A stretch of DNA of 64,000 nucleotides, from assembly GCF_001949145.1 (NCBI RefSeq), contig NW_019091620.1, positions 318,131 to 382,130 on the forward strand, read 5' to 3'. This stretch comes from Acanthaster planci (lineage: Eukaryota; Echinodermata; Asteroidea; Valvatida; Acanthasteridae). Within the stretch, counting starts at the first letter, position 1, and the number at the start of each line of letters is the position of its first letter. Below the pieces are notes generated by a model. It made no database searches. It worked only from the letters and a program-made list of their open reading frames with translations, and had not been told where the DNA came from. Below are positions 9,423 through 21,640 of the stretch, one piece after another. The position numbers and the translations under genes were made by a program.

Positions 9423-10620
9423 GCTTGGTCCATATAGCTGGGAGATCTCATAAAGTATGGTTTGTCACCCAGGTATAACTGCATCAGTGGTTTCCACTTT
9501 ACATCATAATCTGTTGTTGCAAAAGTGACCTCTATGGATGATCCAACTCAAACACAAAACTACAAGATATCAATGGCGTAACTAAAGCGTGTGATTAAAC
9601 GTGCACAGCCACAATATTTAATGTGTGTGTAACAGGGAGAAATGGCTCACTATGGGGAACTTGCAAAACAACTAAAACTCTAATTAAACCAAGGATCTTT
9701 GAGGGAAAAGTCGCAGGAAACTGAATTAATAAGAACTCAGACACCAATATTTGACTTCAACAAAAGGACGAAAAAATTTATTGATGAAACAGTACTGGAA
9801 AAATGCAAAAAACCAAAAGGAGTAAAGGACTTTAAAGGCTGAAACCAAAAGACTAAACATAGGAAGACTAAAAACCAAAACTCAACACAGTGTGTAAATG
9901 GACCTAATGAGGAGAGTTAGGCTTTCGATCTGAAAAGCCAAAAAAAGAAAAAGTTAAAAATATAAGGTAAAGGGAACAGCAAAACAAATCTTGTACATGA
10001 GCGAAAGGAAGTTAGAGCAGAATGAACTAGGGATTAAAGCATTATACAAACAAAATTGTGCACAAGCCTATGGAGCTCATTATGTATTCAAATCTCCTGG
10101 CCAGTCAATAAACTATGGACTAAGGATGTGGAAATAAAGAAAGAGAGGCATAGAAAATACTGTACATGTGGCAAAAAGAACAAAGTCAAGTAAAAAAGAT
10201 ATAAGAAAAACACTTCAAACAAGATATGTGGTAGACGAAAAATAAACTTGTATCCAAAAACAAGTTTTCAAGGCTCCAATAAAGCTCCATATCTCTGAAC
10301 AGCAATAAATGACCTCAAGTCTTTCCAAAGAAAAAGTTAAAAGAAATCCACAAGTTAACTATCAGGAAGTAGATTGCCAAAAATGTTTAACAAAATGATA
10401 AAAAGACACAAAATGAACTCTATACAGAAATAAGAAAAGAAAAAAAGCTCACCATTGACTTCTAGCAGAAAAGGGCTTAAGCAGAAAACCACACTCTAGT
10501 TAGGAGGAAAAATACATGTGAAGTTGACTGGTCTCTGCTGATCTGCTACACTGAGCGTGGCCAGACCATGTACGTACACTATAAAAGGGGAAGCTGGGGC
10601 TTCAACGAATAAACAGGGGG
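9423..10620. other. Strand-asymmetric A-rich stretch, no gene
   Basis: From about 9550 to 10450 the + strand is very rich in A and purines, with T-poor runs such as GCCAAAAAAAGAAAAAG. No long frame exists on either strand. Near its right end stand a TATAAAAGGGG (10580-10590) and AATAAA (about 10609), only ~25 bp apart. This arrangement is seen in compact LTR promoters, but no LTR could be delimited. Confidence 0.4.
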
Positions 10621-12200
10621 GACACTAACAGAAAATACAGGGAACTCTAAACAAAAACTGTATTTTTAAACTGGGAACTACTCCTATGAAAAGACGCTTA
10701 CAAAAAGTAAAACAAATTCCTAGCTTTGCCAAATGTGCAACCAGAGAAAGTTTATCCAAGGACTGTACACAAAATAAATGAATTTGCAATTTGCAAATGA
10801 TCGATCTTTGCTTGACCGAACTCCGGTCACAAATGATTATCAATTGGCAATAGCAATGCAGTTCACTGCGATAAATGCTGGATCCTGTCATGCAGGTCCT
10901 CTATATCTTTGTACACTTGGTGGTGCTTTAATCGATATAGCTCAGCTAGCTCACACTCCGCTCATCACAAAACCCTAGCACAGTGCCCTCAGTCGTCTCT
11001 ACGACGCAAGTTCAAGGCTTGGCTCTGGCGACATCCACCCCAAATAGTAGTCTCCAAACCAGGCTTCCCCCTCATTAAGGGTCAGGAACTTCGTGCATGA
11101 TGATATAATTTGCCATCTAATTTCCTAAGAAAGATTTGCCAAAATACAAACCAAAGCATACTAAAAGTGCTAAAATGCATTACCATCTTCTACAAGGCAA
11201 AATCTCTGACAAAATACACAATACACAATCACAATTTGTTGAACATTTCCGGAGAATGCCGTCGATCACTGGTTTCTAACACTCAGCAAAAGTATGTCCA
11301 TTGATTAAATCTTAAAAAGAATAAGTCAAAAGAAACAATTAACTAATGTTTTTCTTGCTGTTTTAAATCCTGGATTGCTGATCTAGTCCGCTCTTGGGTT
11401 TGCTTAACCAAATTGCCTTAAACAGTTCTATAAATGTCTGCTTCTGGTGCAACAAAGGGCAGCAAAGGGCTTAATGTGCGTGGCTCTGGCAGTCCACAAG
11501 CTACATGTCATCACGACAATCAGCAAAACTGCTCTCCTCCTACACACCCAAAACTAGCAAATCAAGTGACATTGTATCACACTCAATACCATTCATGAAA
11601 CCCCGACAACATTCGCACAAAGAAATTGGGCGCATGGAGATCAGCACCTTAGCTCATTAAACAAAGATAGGTATGCAGGTCCACGACAGAAGATGGTACG
11701 GCTGCTTCCTGGCCTGGATTGCCAAACAAAACAGCAAGCATTTAAATGTGGGCAAAGAAATCCAATGCCCAGGGAAGTGAACTGGAAAAGAAAAATTACT
11801 AGTTAATGAATATGTATGAAGTACTGCAAGCGTTTGCTCATCTAATAGCCACAGTGGTTCAGGGGAATTCTGACAACTGAGAAGTGTTCTGCAGGAGCTA
11901 TACCCCACTTTATGTGATTTGGCAAGGGCAACTATCAACGGGGCTGATGTTTTAGGTTTTTTCACGTTTGTTGGTTACTGAAGCACACGTCTTTTTTTTG
12001 GGGGGGGGGATAATGGGATGGAGGCGGAGTAGGGGAGAAAGATAGGATAATGGTTGGATGGGGCGGAGTAGGAGATGGATGTGATGATGGGAAGGGGCAG
12101 TGTAGGAGATGGATGGGATGATCGATGGAGTGGAACCTTTAATAGTGCCATTTATTTTACATCCGCGCGATGTAGTCATTTATCAGCCAATTTTTCTTGA
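10621..12200. other. No recognised gene
   Basis: Several short open frames (for example 10625-10891 - and 11657-11965 -) have no domain signature. A short hairpin TGACCG-aactc-CGGTCA lies near 10813. Confidence 0.4.
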
Positions 12201-12204
12201 CTTG

Positions 12205-12625
12205 CTGTTTTAAAAAAATGTGGTAAGCTTGCAATAAGTCTTTTCAAGTTAAATGTGAATAAAATTGGGTACACTGAGTTCTTTAAATTCACGTGAACAT
12301 AACAATATGAATTCCCCAGACTAAAGACACTGTTGCTATACCTTGTGATTCGGGGCAAGCTTTTTCTTAGTTTCATAAGAGACGCCTTGCGACAATACAC
12401 AGTTCTCAATGGAAAGGAAGAGCACAAAGGAACCAGTCCATTCCAGAGATGGTGGTCGCTAAGGTAAAGCTTGCCCCAAATTACGAGGTATAGCAACAGT
12501 GTCTTAAGTCTGGGGAATTCAAATTGTTATGTTTATATCTAATCAGACAACTCAGTGTACCAGATTTTATTCAAATTAAACTCGCAAATGGCTTATTGGT
12601 TAGTATGATTCCTTTTTTAATTTCA
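12205..12625. mobile_element. Foldback (long inverted repeat) element
   Basis: Two arms of about 160 bp face each other. The left arm (about 12205-12368) contains GGGTACACTGAGTT, GAATTCCCCAGACT and ACACTGTTGCTATACCT. The right arm (about 12459-12625) contains the complements AGGTATAGCAACAGTGT, AGTCTGGGGAATTC and AACTCAGTGTACC. The ~90 bp centre has no gene. The arms are diverged but continuous, typical of an old non-autonomous DNA transposon. The 12176-12496 (-) open frame is an artefact of the palindrome. Confidence 0.75.
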
Positions 12626-14460
12626 GCGTCATTTGTAATCTGCATAGATGACTCTTAATATGAGCATGGAGCTAATTTTGAAAAATGTGTTTAGTAGTTC
12701 TATGGTACGAAGTTGCATTGGTCATTATGTATTTTAGATTTTCGGAAGTGAGGGGTTAATTTCTGGTGTTATGATTCTCTTTCAAGTGAGGTAGTGTTTC
12801 AGTTTCTACTAGTTGACGTGCCAGTAAAAATTTTATACATGCCCCTTTTAGTTCACAAATAATTGTAAGTTCTACTATTTTTGCACATTATATATCTTTT
12901 CCGGAAGACACATAAAACTTATTTGTGTTTTGTGCTTCGTTTTGGAGTTTGAGTGTAATTGGATGTTTTGAATTATTATTAAGCAGCTCGCCAAAGCAAA
13001 TTGCTAGTCCAATAAGTCATGTGATCCTGAAATTACTCTCAATTTAATATTTCAAATTGAATTCCAAAGATCATCAATTTAATTGGAGTGTTATATATTT
13101 CCTTGAAAGCTAGAGAGGAACAGATAACACAGCTAGAGGGCTGTTTGAAAAAATGAAGTTCAATTGCTGAATTGAAATCTTTGGAAATTTATAATTTTTC
13201 AAACTAATTTTGATTTTGTGACACAGGATATTCATGAATTGGAATAAATTTGTGCCTGGATGGTCTTAAACGTTAATGAAGGCCAACGCAAGAGAATGGA
13301 CGCTGATAATGTCCCTCATCTTTGGCCTGGGCTTTATCAGTGTCCATTCCCTTATTTCAAGATTTTTCAGTCACGTGATTTTTTATGGTTGGCGTTCATT
13401 TTTACCCTAAAATTAATGTCCTTTTTGGAACCAATGCATGATCAAATCAGATATTGGATCCAGGGAAGGTAAAATTGGTATTTTTCTGAAAACAAATGAA
13501 GAATCCGGGTAGGGTTCTGTTACCATTTCTGAAGTGTTGGTGCTTTCAATTCCTTATTTGAAAAAGGGAAAAAACGATGTCAGGCGAGGGTCTCCCTCGC
13601 AGCCATGTATTGATGATGGTCGGATAACATTATCATCCTATTTTGTATTTTTTTTTAAATAAAACTGCTAGGGCTGCATTGAGCAGACGTCTAGATTAAG
13701 GCCTGTCAATCATTTCACTCTTAATACATTATCAACTTGCAAATTGTTTTTGCAGTTAAAACATGATTTGGCACATTGGTAATAATAAGAAAAGGTAATT
13801 AATCTATATAACACATATTTTATTTAAAATATATATATTTAAATTTGCTTTCCATGAAAAGACATAGAATGATAAATCGATACAATAATCCAATATTGTT
13901 GCAAGCCTGCATAAATTTTGCTACACTTTCTGATTTCATTTAAAAAAACGACTGCTCGATTTAATCAGGCAACTGTAGCTTTAATTGGGCTGCAAAAATG
14001 GCCAATGGTTATTTTTGTGCTGATGCATATTCTCATTCATTTTAACTCCCTCCTGCATTTTAATACTGTCCCAAATATGTTAACTCCGTCTACAATTCCA
14101 CTCAACATCACTGTGACGATCGTATCTGATGTCATTTTGAGCATTCGTGTTGGCATGTTTATGAGCAGTGACGACGGCTGGTTATGGTCCGAAGGTCTGT
14201 GCCTCGGAGGAGGAATATCTTGTGGGTGGATTGAGAGGAATGAAAATATAGCAAGCTAGAATAAATCAGGCAGGTGCCCTACGTGTACGTGCACAAGGAC
14301 TACTGAATACACTTCAAGTGTCAGCTGCTTTTGTGTGGAAGTTTAGCCATTGATCTCACGTCGTGCCATGCGCGGCGCGAGAGAGGTAGTGTGAAATGAG
14401 CCGACTTTGCCTCACTCGTCTCTCCATCCACTCTCGTTCATGATCACGAAGGCCAAACGA
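12626..14460. other. AT-rich upstream region of the CUB gene
   Basis: No exon, array or RNA gene was recognised. The 13918-14259 (+) open frame lacks coding character. Composition becomes more GC-rich and CpG-containing after about 14280, approaching the presumed promoter. Confidence 0.4.
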
Positions 14461-14463
14461 TTC

Positions 14464-14498
14464 AGGCAGACACCTTTACTATAAAAGAGTGTCTGCCT
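14464..14498 (+). promoter_or_regulatory. TATA box inside a perfect inverted repeat
   Basis: AGGCAGACAC (14464-14473) and GTGTCTGCCT (14489-14498) are exact reverse complements. The 15-base loop holds TATAAAA (14480-14486). The TATA box is 189 bp upstream of the signal-peptide ATG at 14675 on the same strand. It is a reasonable core promoter for the CUB gene, with a predicted start near 14510 and a leader of about 165 nt containing several short upstream ATGs. The start site is inferred from spacing only. Confidence 0.5.
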
Positions 14499-14674
14499 AG
14501 GGATAACATCAGTGGACCTGTCCGTGTTCTTGGTGATATGTGAATGATTTCACCACATTAGTCAGACAGGATGATGGTGTGAGGTACATGCACGAAATGC
14601 ACGCGGGAAGACTCAAGATGAACGCAGGGCATTATGTAGCCTGAACCACACAACGCGGAGGAGGCCGGTGAATT

Positions 14675-14750
14675 ATGCGTCTGTCTTCGCTGATGTTTAT
14701 CATTTTCCTAGCCATATTTTGTTCGCCAGCTACCGCTACATACCGCATCA
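14675..14750 (+). CDS. Exon 1 of CUB transmembrane gene: signal peptide
   Basis: The ATG at 14675 opens MRLSSLMFIIFLAIFCSPAT and then ATYRI. This is a textbook secretory signal: a short basic start, an 11-12 residue hydrophobic core, and small residues before a likely cleavage in SPATA|T. Coding is cut by a consensus donor, CATCA|GTAAGT, at 14750/14751, which leaves one base of a codon (phase 1). The next recognised exon, 28 kb downstream, starts in the complementary phase; the joined codon is ATT. The product is expected to enter the secretory pathway. The link to exon 2 is inferred from strand, phase and biology, because the intron is long and full of repeats. Confidence 0.6.
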
Positions 14751-17700
14751 GTAAGTTCGTCTTTCCATTATTGCCTTCCGAGTTCCCCTCCGTCAAGGCC
14801 TCTCATTACTCAGAGAGTAATCTTTCCTACCTTGTAGCCATTAGAGCCCGCCTATGCACCATTCATGTTTAATGGAAACCCGTGTTGCTGTCCCGCAACT
14901 CGATTCCCGCTAATGTAATTCGTCGAATTAAGGGATCTACATTTGTCGTATGCGCATCGTGTTTAGTGACCTGTGGATGCTGTAGCTGCAATTGCTAACT
15001 TACGTTCTGTGCCACGGGCTCTACGGCGGTAGAATGTCTCCGTCACATTATCTGAAAATGGTCGTCAGGATAATAACACAGTAAAAAAGACGACAGCCTG
15101 AATCAATCTAGTCACGGGTGAACAGTTCTGCAGTCATGACAAATGAATGGTCATTACTGGGAATTTTTTTATTCAAAGTAGTGTTTTAAGATATAGCTTT
15201 ATATACTGAATCGAACTTTGATGCGAGAGCAGCCTGAAAACGCATACAAATACCCTAAAACATTTATTCTATGTTCGTGTTTTGGTTACGACGCAAAGAC
15301 TTCTTGGTCAGATAAGACAGTCTTTTCATGACTGTGATACAAATGCTAACTTTCTCACGACATGTAAACATTTCAAAGTGATAGTCATTTTCAGTGTTGG
15401 TTGAATGATTATACCAAACTTCTATTGTCTAGTGAGAAACATCTTTCCCTTCTTGAGAGGACAATAATCCGTTAAAATGACATAATTATCCTCCATACGG
15501 CATTTCCACAGTTACAGCTATTAAACCACTCTTTAAAATTCACGCCTTTCAAGTTTCAAAAAGGAATTCGGAAAAAGAAAAGAATTTGTTTAATTTTGCT
15601 AAAGTTGACTGCGTTTGGAGCAATCAGTAACCCCTCCAAGTTTGTCAAATTTTCTGCAATGCAACGAAGACATCTGCGAGACACCTGCATGGCCATATCA
15701 ACAACGATACCACTGTGTTGCACGTAAAACATATATAATACATGTTCATGCATTACACTTTAGCACACATCGTTGGGGCGGAGACCTCGAATGCAGCACG
15801 ATCAGTCGCATAAAGCAGCCATTTTAAGTTGTGCTATTCATTAATTTATGTATTGATGTATTGCTGAATACACTACAACGAAAACATTAATAACTCTGTG
15901 AAGAATATACATTAAACACAATTTCGTCCCAATGAAGATTACGGTGCATACGCAATGCACTGTCCTCTTTAAATGCGTGATTTTAGTTACTTGACTGTAT
16001 AGGTAATGTGATAATAAAGTACTCCACATGCTTCCGAAACACAAAAAGTCTGGACGGATCCGGAAATTTCTTTAGGGGAGGGTCATACCCCCTACGTTCC
16101 GACTATTACAGACATGTTGACGCGGTCGTCCTCTACATAATACGCTTGGCAAATGCCAAGCATAAAAATGCATCATCAAAAAGAACAAAGAATGGCTACT
16201 GGGGAAAATTACCCTGATATTTCAGATCTCTGCCGTGAAATAGCGAAAGCTTCAATTAATTTCCTGATAAAATAAGAAGGCAAGCGAAACTTTAATCTTC
16301 CTTGAAAGGGATTTAGACAGACAATCATGTGTTTAAAATTTTGTGTGTGTGTTTTTCGTCGTTTTACTTTTCTCTCAACATGTAATTCTGCTTGCTTTAA
16401 ATCTGAAATTGACCAAATTCTAGAGGCTTTGCTGGCCGTGACGTCGTATTAAGACACAAGAAATAGGTAATTAGATGTCAGTACATTTGATTGATGTGAG
16501 CATCATTGTTGTTGTACAGTCTCTCCAAAAAACGTTTATGTGTGTGATAGTAAATTTGCCTAATATGAAGATTTTAACTTTACTGAGACTAGAGATGTCC
16601 CGTACAAAGCTGTATTAAGTACATATTGGATACGCTCTCACTTCTAACTTCTCTGTCACTTCCGTCTCGTCGGACATCAACGCGTTCGTCTTATAACCCA
16701 AAAGTATTTATCCCACACGTACATCTTGTAACTCGTACTTCACGTTTACTTGGGTCGTAACCCGTACGAAGGCGTATGGGTTGTTTGAAGAGAAGGCCAT
16801 GCCTCTATTGACAGTTATATATTTATACCTGGATACATTTTGGACATAATAGGCAGTGGAATGCATTGCGGAAACATTGAATGTCATCAGTTTATATTTC
16901 TGTGAATTGACCGCATTATCAAAAGATCAGGCGTTTGAAATATTATCGGGTTAAAATTCAAGGCGTTTCACACCTGGGTAATAAAATGACCATAGTACGT
17001 ACAAAGACTGTTATGTTGACGGCTACTGCCCAAATGGAGGAACTTTTGTGTGCCAGTTTCTCAGTGATTTTCATGAAGTGATGATCCAGCTGCATTCTGC
17101 TGTGTATGTTAGGCTATATTTTCCCGATCGTCTGCTCGAAAAACTAAATTAAAATAATGCTCTTTCAAGTTAAAATAAACGACAACGTGCGTAAAGTCGA
17201 CTGAAATCTGTTTTTTACTGCAGTTATTATCGTAGGAAAAATCGCACTGGGCTTTCACAGAGGTTATGCGGTAACATGTCCTCGGAGGGCAAGAGCTTTG
17301 TATCGCTGGGATAGGCTCGAGTAAACCTTTGGTGCATTCGTTGTAACTAAATTAAAATAACAAAAGCTGTCTCCAAGACACAATGGAGGTGCTTGCCACG
17401 CATAACCTCATATTCCCAAGGGCTCCTCGATCATTATCATCTATGATTAGACTTTCAACTGGCGACATTACAAACGGCAAATGTCTGTGATACAAAATCG
17501 GAGAGGGCACCGAACATTTCGCATTTAATTTCTTCCTCTCTTTGACTATCACGAGATGCTTCCTGCGCGCATCGTCTGACGTGCAAATGGATGAGATCCG
17601 ATGTGCTGTATAACTGCTAGCATCATATGGGGTTTCTTAGGGGCCTATGCAGGGGGGTTGTTTGCGCTTGGCCTGCATGTATCTTTTTTACATAAATCTG

Positions 17701-19469
17701 ATCTGTGTACCTTGAATGCTAAAATGTGTTTGGACCTGTAGTGTGCCTCGAAAGGGTAAGTTCAAATCAAATAACGTTGATGTCATGGACCTGTCAGACC
17801 TGTTGTGAAGAGTACGATAAGCCATTGCGTATCTGTGCGTTTTAGTACAACAAAGGTAATTTACCAAGAGTGTTGTGTCAGTTCGCTATATTTACTCATT
17901 TATTTACTGAAATCATCAAAGACAATAATTTCATATCCACTTGGTTCAGTTTAAGTTCCCATTGCAAGAAAGCTTTTTTCTCTGAGTCATGTCACTACAG
18001 GATTTCGGTCTTTTACAGACATCAGAGTTTTCTTCTTTTGGCGCCAAAATCCCCAGAGTGGTGCATCGGACAGTGTCATAATGAGGAAATTGTTTCCGAG
18101 ATATAATGTTTTTGGAAGTCTTAAAGCTGCTGTATTTGGTAATACAGCTGCTGTATTTGGTTATATATCCACTGTTGAAGAAATAAATTCGTCATTTAAA
18201 ACTCTATGTACTAGAAATTGTTTAATCATTGTACAGTATTTTAAACGACGTTATGAAAAGTTAAGAAATGTTTTATGTCACTATCACTGAAAGGCATCAG
18301 TTGAACATTGAACATTGGATAAACTGGGGTAATGAGAAAAGATTGTGACATGAAATGAAGTTATTTTATTATTTATGTGCTCAATTGGAGTACAATGGGC
18401 TACCTTTTTACATTTCTGAAAATGATAATTTTTAATTTGAACTCCGCCTAAATCATATACTGCTATATTCTGCATGGTCTCCGCATACTTCTCTTCTAGG
18501 ACCACTGACTCAGACCATGCTGAACGTTCGGAATGCCAAGCTTCCTGCTCTGATGTCTGTAGAGAGCATTCACGCAGTTTTTCTCGTTTAGACGTGTCAT
18601 TCAGATATTATAATCTAAATTCATGAGTCGGTGTCTTTTTGTCTCTCTCGAGTCCTACAAATGGGAATTGGCAACTGATTAAAAACAAAAACTAACAAAC
18701 AGCCAAACAAAAGATGAACCAAAACAAAACAACCTGCATTCCATGCACTGAACAAACTAAGCAAACAAACAAACAAACAAACAAACAAACAAACAAACAA
18801 ACAAACAAACAAACAAACAAATAACCCGTGCAACACCAAGAATGTCTTTATCCAAACCCGTGCTCCTTAAATTGTTCTCGTAATACATATTTTTCAATAG
18901 CACTTTATTTACATTGGCAACAGTTAACGACAGGAAACTTGGCAGCTAGTTTATCGATCCAGGCAAATTTGTTGCATTACCAGCCTTGGACAGCCTCGGT
19001 GTTGTATATTTACCCTGTTGAAAATAGGGCGCGTCACGTTGATAGATAGCCCTAGCAAAAGAATATAGAGGGCGCTGTATCTACCTTAAAGGGCAACCCG
19101 AACGGTGGAAGAAAGTAAGAAATCTGGCCGTAATATGTTTACTTTGATCCCATTATAGGCATCTATGCCACATAAACCCGGATTCAGCAATGTCTTTCGT
19201 TGCAAAAAAGTCACTTTTGAGACCTGCTTCTGCCAAGCGCCATGGCTAGCTTTCGTGAAAGGAGCGAGTCGTCATCGCTTCATTTACATCTCATGAATAC
19301 GGCTTTTCCAGGATTCTGTCGACGTAGCACCGTGGAAACAGTTCTCCGGCTACTGCATGTACGCACTAAGCGGGCGCGGTCACGTCAATGCACATAATTT
19401 CACATAGTATGGGAACACGTGTGTAGTTACAGTTACACAGTGTCCCAAGTAAGACGCGCAGAGCCTTAC
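14751..19469. other. Intron 1, left part: no gene recognised
   Basis: AT-rich DNA between the exon 1 donor and the minus-strand exon-like segment at 19470. Apart from the microsatellite at 18762-18821 I saw no gene, array or terminal repeats. Confidence 0.4.
18762..18821. repeat. (CAAA)n microsatellite
   Basis: Fifteen uninterrupted units of the 4 bp repeat. The minus-strand open frame reading repeated VCLF is an artefact of it. Confidence 0.95.
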
Positions 19470-19585
19470 CGCTCCGGGATACTCCTTACCGCGGAGCACC
19501 GACGGGATCCCGATCGGGCTGACGATGGGGCCACCGCTGGTGAACGAGGCGGTGAAGTAGACCAAGCTCGTTTGATAAATATTGC
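19470..19585 (-). CDS. Isolated exon-like segment, unknown gene
   Basis: On the minus strand, an acceptor-like ATTACCAG|G (exon start at 19585) precedes a frame containing NIYQTSLVYFTASF, TSGGPIVSPIGIPS and VLRGKEYPGA. Codons end mostly in G or C (for example ACC GCC TCG TTC ACC AGC), unlike the AT-rich surroundings. Two donors of the form G|GTAAGG end it at 19490 or 19470. These features suggest a real internal exon of a minus-strand gene nested in intron 1. No flanking exon was recognised. The product is not recognised. A retroelement scrap is the main alternative. Confidence 0.35.
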
Positions 19586-20690
19586 CTGGTAATTTCAGAG
19601 TGAAGGACAGTTGTCTTCAATGTTTTGTATGTTATTATTTTATTCCGAAAAAAAGTGTCAGGCCAGGCTGGCAGCTCAGGTGTGCAGGCCTTTGTACGCA
19701 AACATATCCACTAAACTAGGTCCTGCAAGGTCATGACGTTTTTCGTTTTCACGGTGGTACGTCATTAAAAAAGCATTTCTGCGTGGTGCCACCCACGCGT
19801 TGCAACGGTACAAACTTGGAAAGTTTTTGTAAACCTGCAGAATTGGTCCGTATATTTATCGCACAATTACTATTGATTTTATTTTCAGAAGTCACAGTGC
19901 CACTTTACATAGATAACTTATTACTTATATACCACGTAAGTGTATTAAATGTCTTCTACATTTTTTCAGCACCGTTGGGGTTGCTCTCTAACCATTCTCT
20001 ACAGCGACTAAACTGAACTCAATACACGCTCAAGCTCGAAATATGTCCGGGGTCAAGCCCATAGGTTGGTACCGGTCTAGTTAAAATGGTTGGGTTTAGA
20101 GGTGAAATATACGTGTACTCCGATCTGTTCCGTAAGCTTTATAAATTATAACATGAATGAACACCTTATACCTTGTATATGAGTTATAAGTGTTACTTAC
20201 AACCCGTAAATACGTCTTATGAATGCTGATCTACAGTATTTATTTAGAGTTTTAAATGGACGTGCGTATGTATCGCATGGACAATACATACGCACGAGGA
20301 ATATTATACACACGTACGACTTGGCGGTCTTACATGCTGTATTAGTCGTATGGCCTACATAGCTTAGTTCATTTTATTTTCCACTTAAGAATGTTAGAGC
20401 AGTACATAAATTAAAACATTTGAATGGAACAATTAATTAACAGTAAGTGGAGAAGGTCTCCAAACAGCAGAGCTTGTAAAGCGAAGACACCTTTAAAATT
20501 GTGTACTTACACATTATTGAAAATGACATTACATAATTATAGTGGCAAAAGAAGTACACAATATTTAAGTTGATAAATTAATGCACACAAAGAGCACTAG
20601 ACAAACCTGACAACGAACACAAAACAACAATGAGAGACTAACAAGTCCAATAAGAAATGATTACAATTAGATGGAAGAAATGAAAATAAT
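19586..20690. other. No gene; short inverted repeat at 20261-20296
   Basis: CGTGCGTATGTAT and AATACATACGCACG form an imperfect hairpin around CGCATGGAC. Nothing else was recognised. Confidence 0.5.
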
Positions 20691-20699
20691 ATGAATCAC

Positions 20700-21490
20700 T
20701 CTCGTCTGTACATGTATTTATCTACAAGTCAAGCTTTTAGTTGTTTCTTGAAGACATACAAACTATTAAGATTGTTACTTGAAGAATTCCAAAATTTAGG
20801 ACCCTGAAAAGACACACAATTAAAAGATTTAGAAAGGCGTACATAAGGAATATGAAAAGCGTTAGAACTGATATGATACATATGTATCTGAGTGTTTAAG
20901 ATAAACATATGTTGAAAAGTAATTTATTTGCCACAAATTGATGCATGCATTAAAGAGCTGAGCTAGAGTAAATAAATATCAGAAACCTTTTGAGTATTGT
21001 GGTTATAAAGTAGTGGATCGGAGGGGCTACGAAAATGAACACCGTTGATAATTCTAAGGGCCTTCTTTTGTAAGACAAGGATTCTATTCAATAGATAAAC
21101 AGAAGCTTTGCCCCAGGCAAGAGTACCGTAGAGATGTATGGAAACACAAGAGCATTATAAATATTATAAAGAACATAAGATGGCAGGAAGCGCTTCAATT
21201 TGTTGATAATTCCTATGTTCCGGAAAACAATTTGGATAAATACACGTAGTTAATGTAATTACTCCAATTAAATTTGTCATCAATAAATATATCAAAAACG
21301 TCATACAATCAATGCGTTTAAGTGGCACGTTGTCATACACAATGTCACCTTGACGGTTGATCTTTGAACGGCTAAATACCATGAAATAAGTTTTGTTAAT
21401 TTTAGGGTACAGTCCATCATTTGTCATTTTTGCATTACGTTCCTTTGGAGCAACTAAATTACTCAAAATATAAAGAAGGGTGCCTAAGAA
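20700..21490 (-). pseudogene. LINE reverse transcriptase C-terminal remnant
   Basis: Read on the minus strand, the frames give KINKTYFMVFSRSKI, then ALVFPYI, YGTLAWGKASVYLL, NRILVLQKKALRIING and, after frameshifts, VSFQGPKFWNSSSNNLNSLY and VFKKQLKA-stop. This order is typical of the thumb and C-terminal region of CR1/jockey-type LINE reverse transcriptases: the LN-KT segment, then LVFPYLxYGxxAWG, LQKKALRII and the GPKxWN block. The palm with (F)ADD is not present, so the copy is 5'-truncated, as usual for target-primed insertion. Several frameshifts and stops make it non-functional. Confidence 0.75.
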
Positions 21491-21540
21491 CAAATACAAT
21501 GCAGTTTCTGCTCAGTGAATATTGTATATTCCCAGAATAT

Positions 21541-21640
21541 TCCAGGCGACTGGATAGGACACGGCGCCCTCCATCTTGTGCACATGCGCGTTTCATCGGT
21601 GAGGGTTTGAAAGTCGTCACACCAGACCCAGCGTACGCAC
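21541..21640 (-). repeat. Dispersed repeat motif, copy 2
   Basis: On the minus strand it reads GGCGCCGTGTCCTATCCAGT, matching the motif at 8238 and, more loosely, 27952. The sequence between here and 21830 is relatively GC-rich but has no recognisable gene. Confidence 0.45.

Noticed and set aside
12176-12496. 106-codon minus-strand frame
   Set aside because: It lies across the arms of the foldback element and has no domain.
18621-18839. Minus-strand frame with repeated VCLF
   Set aside because: Translation of the CAAA microsatellite.
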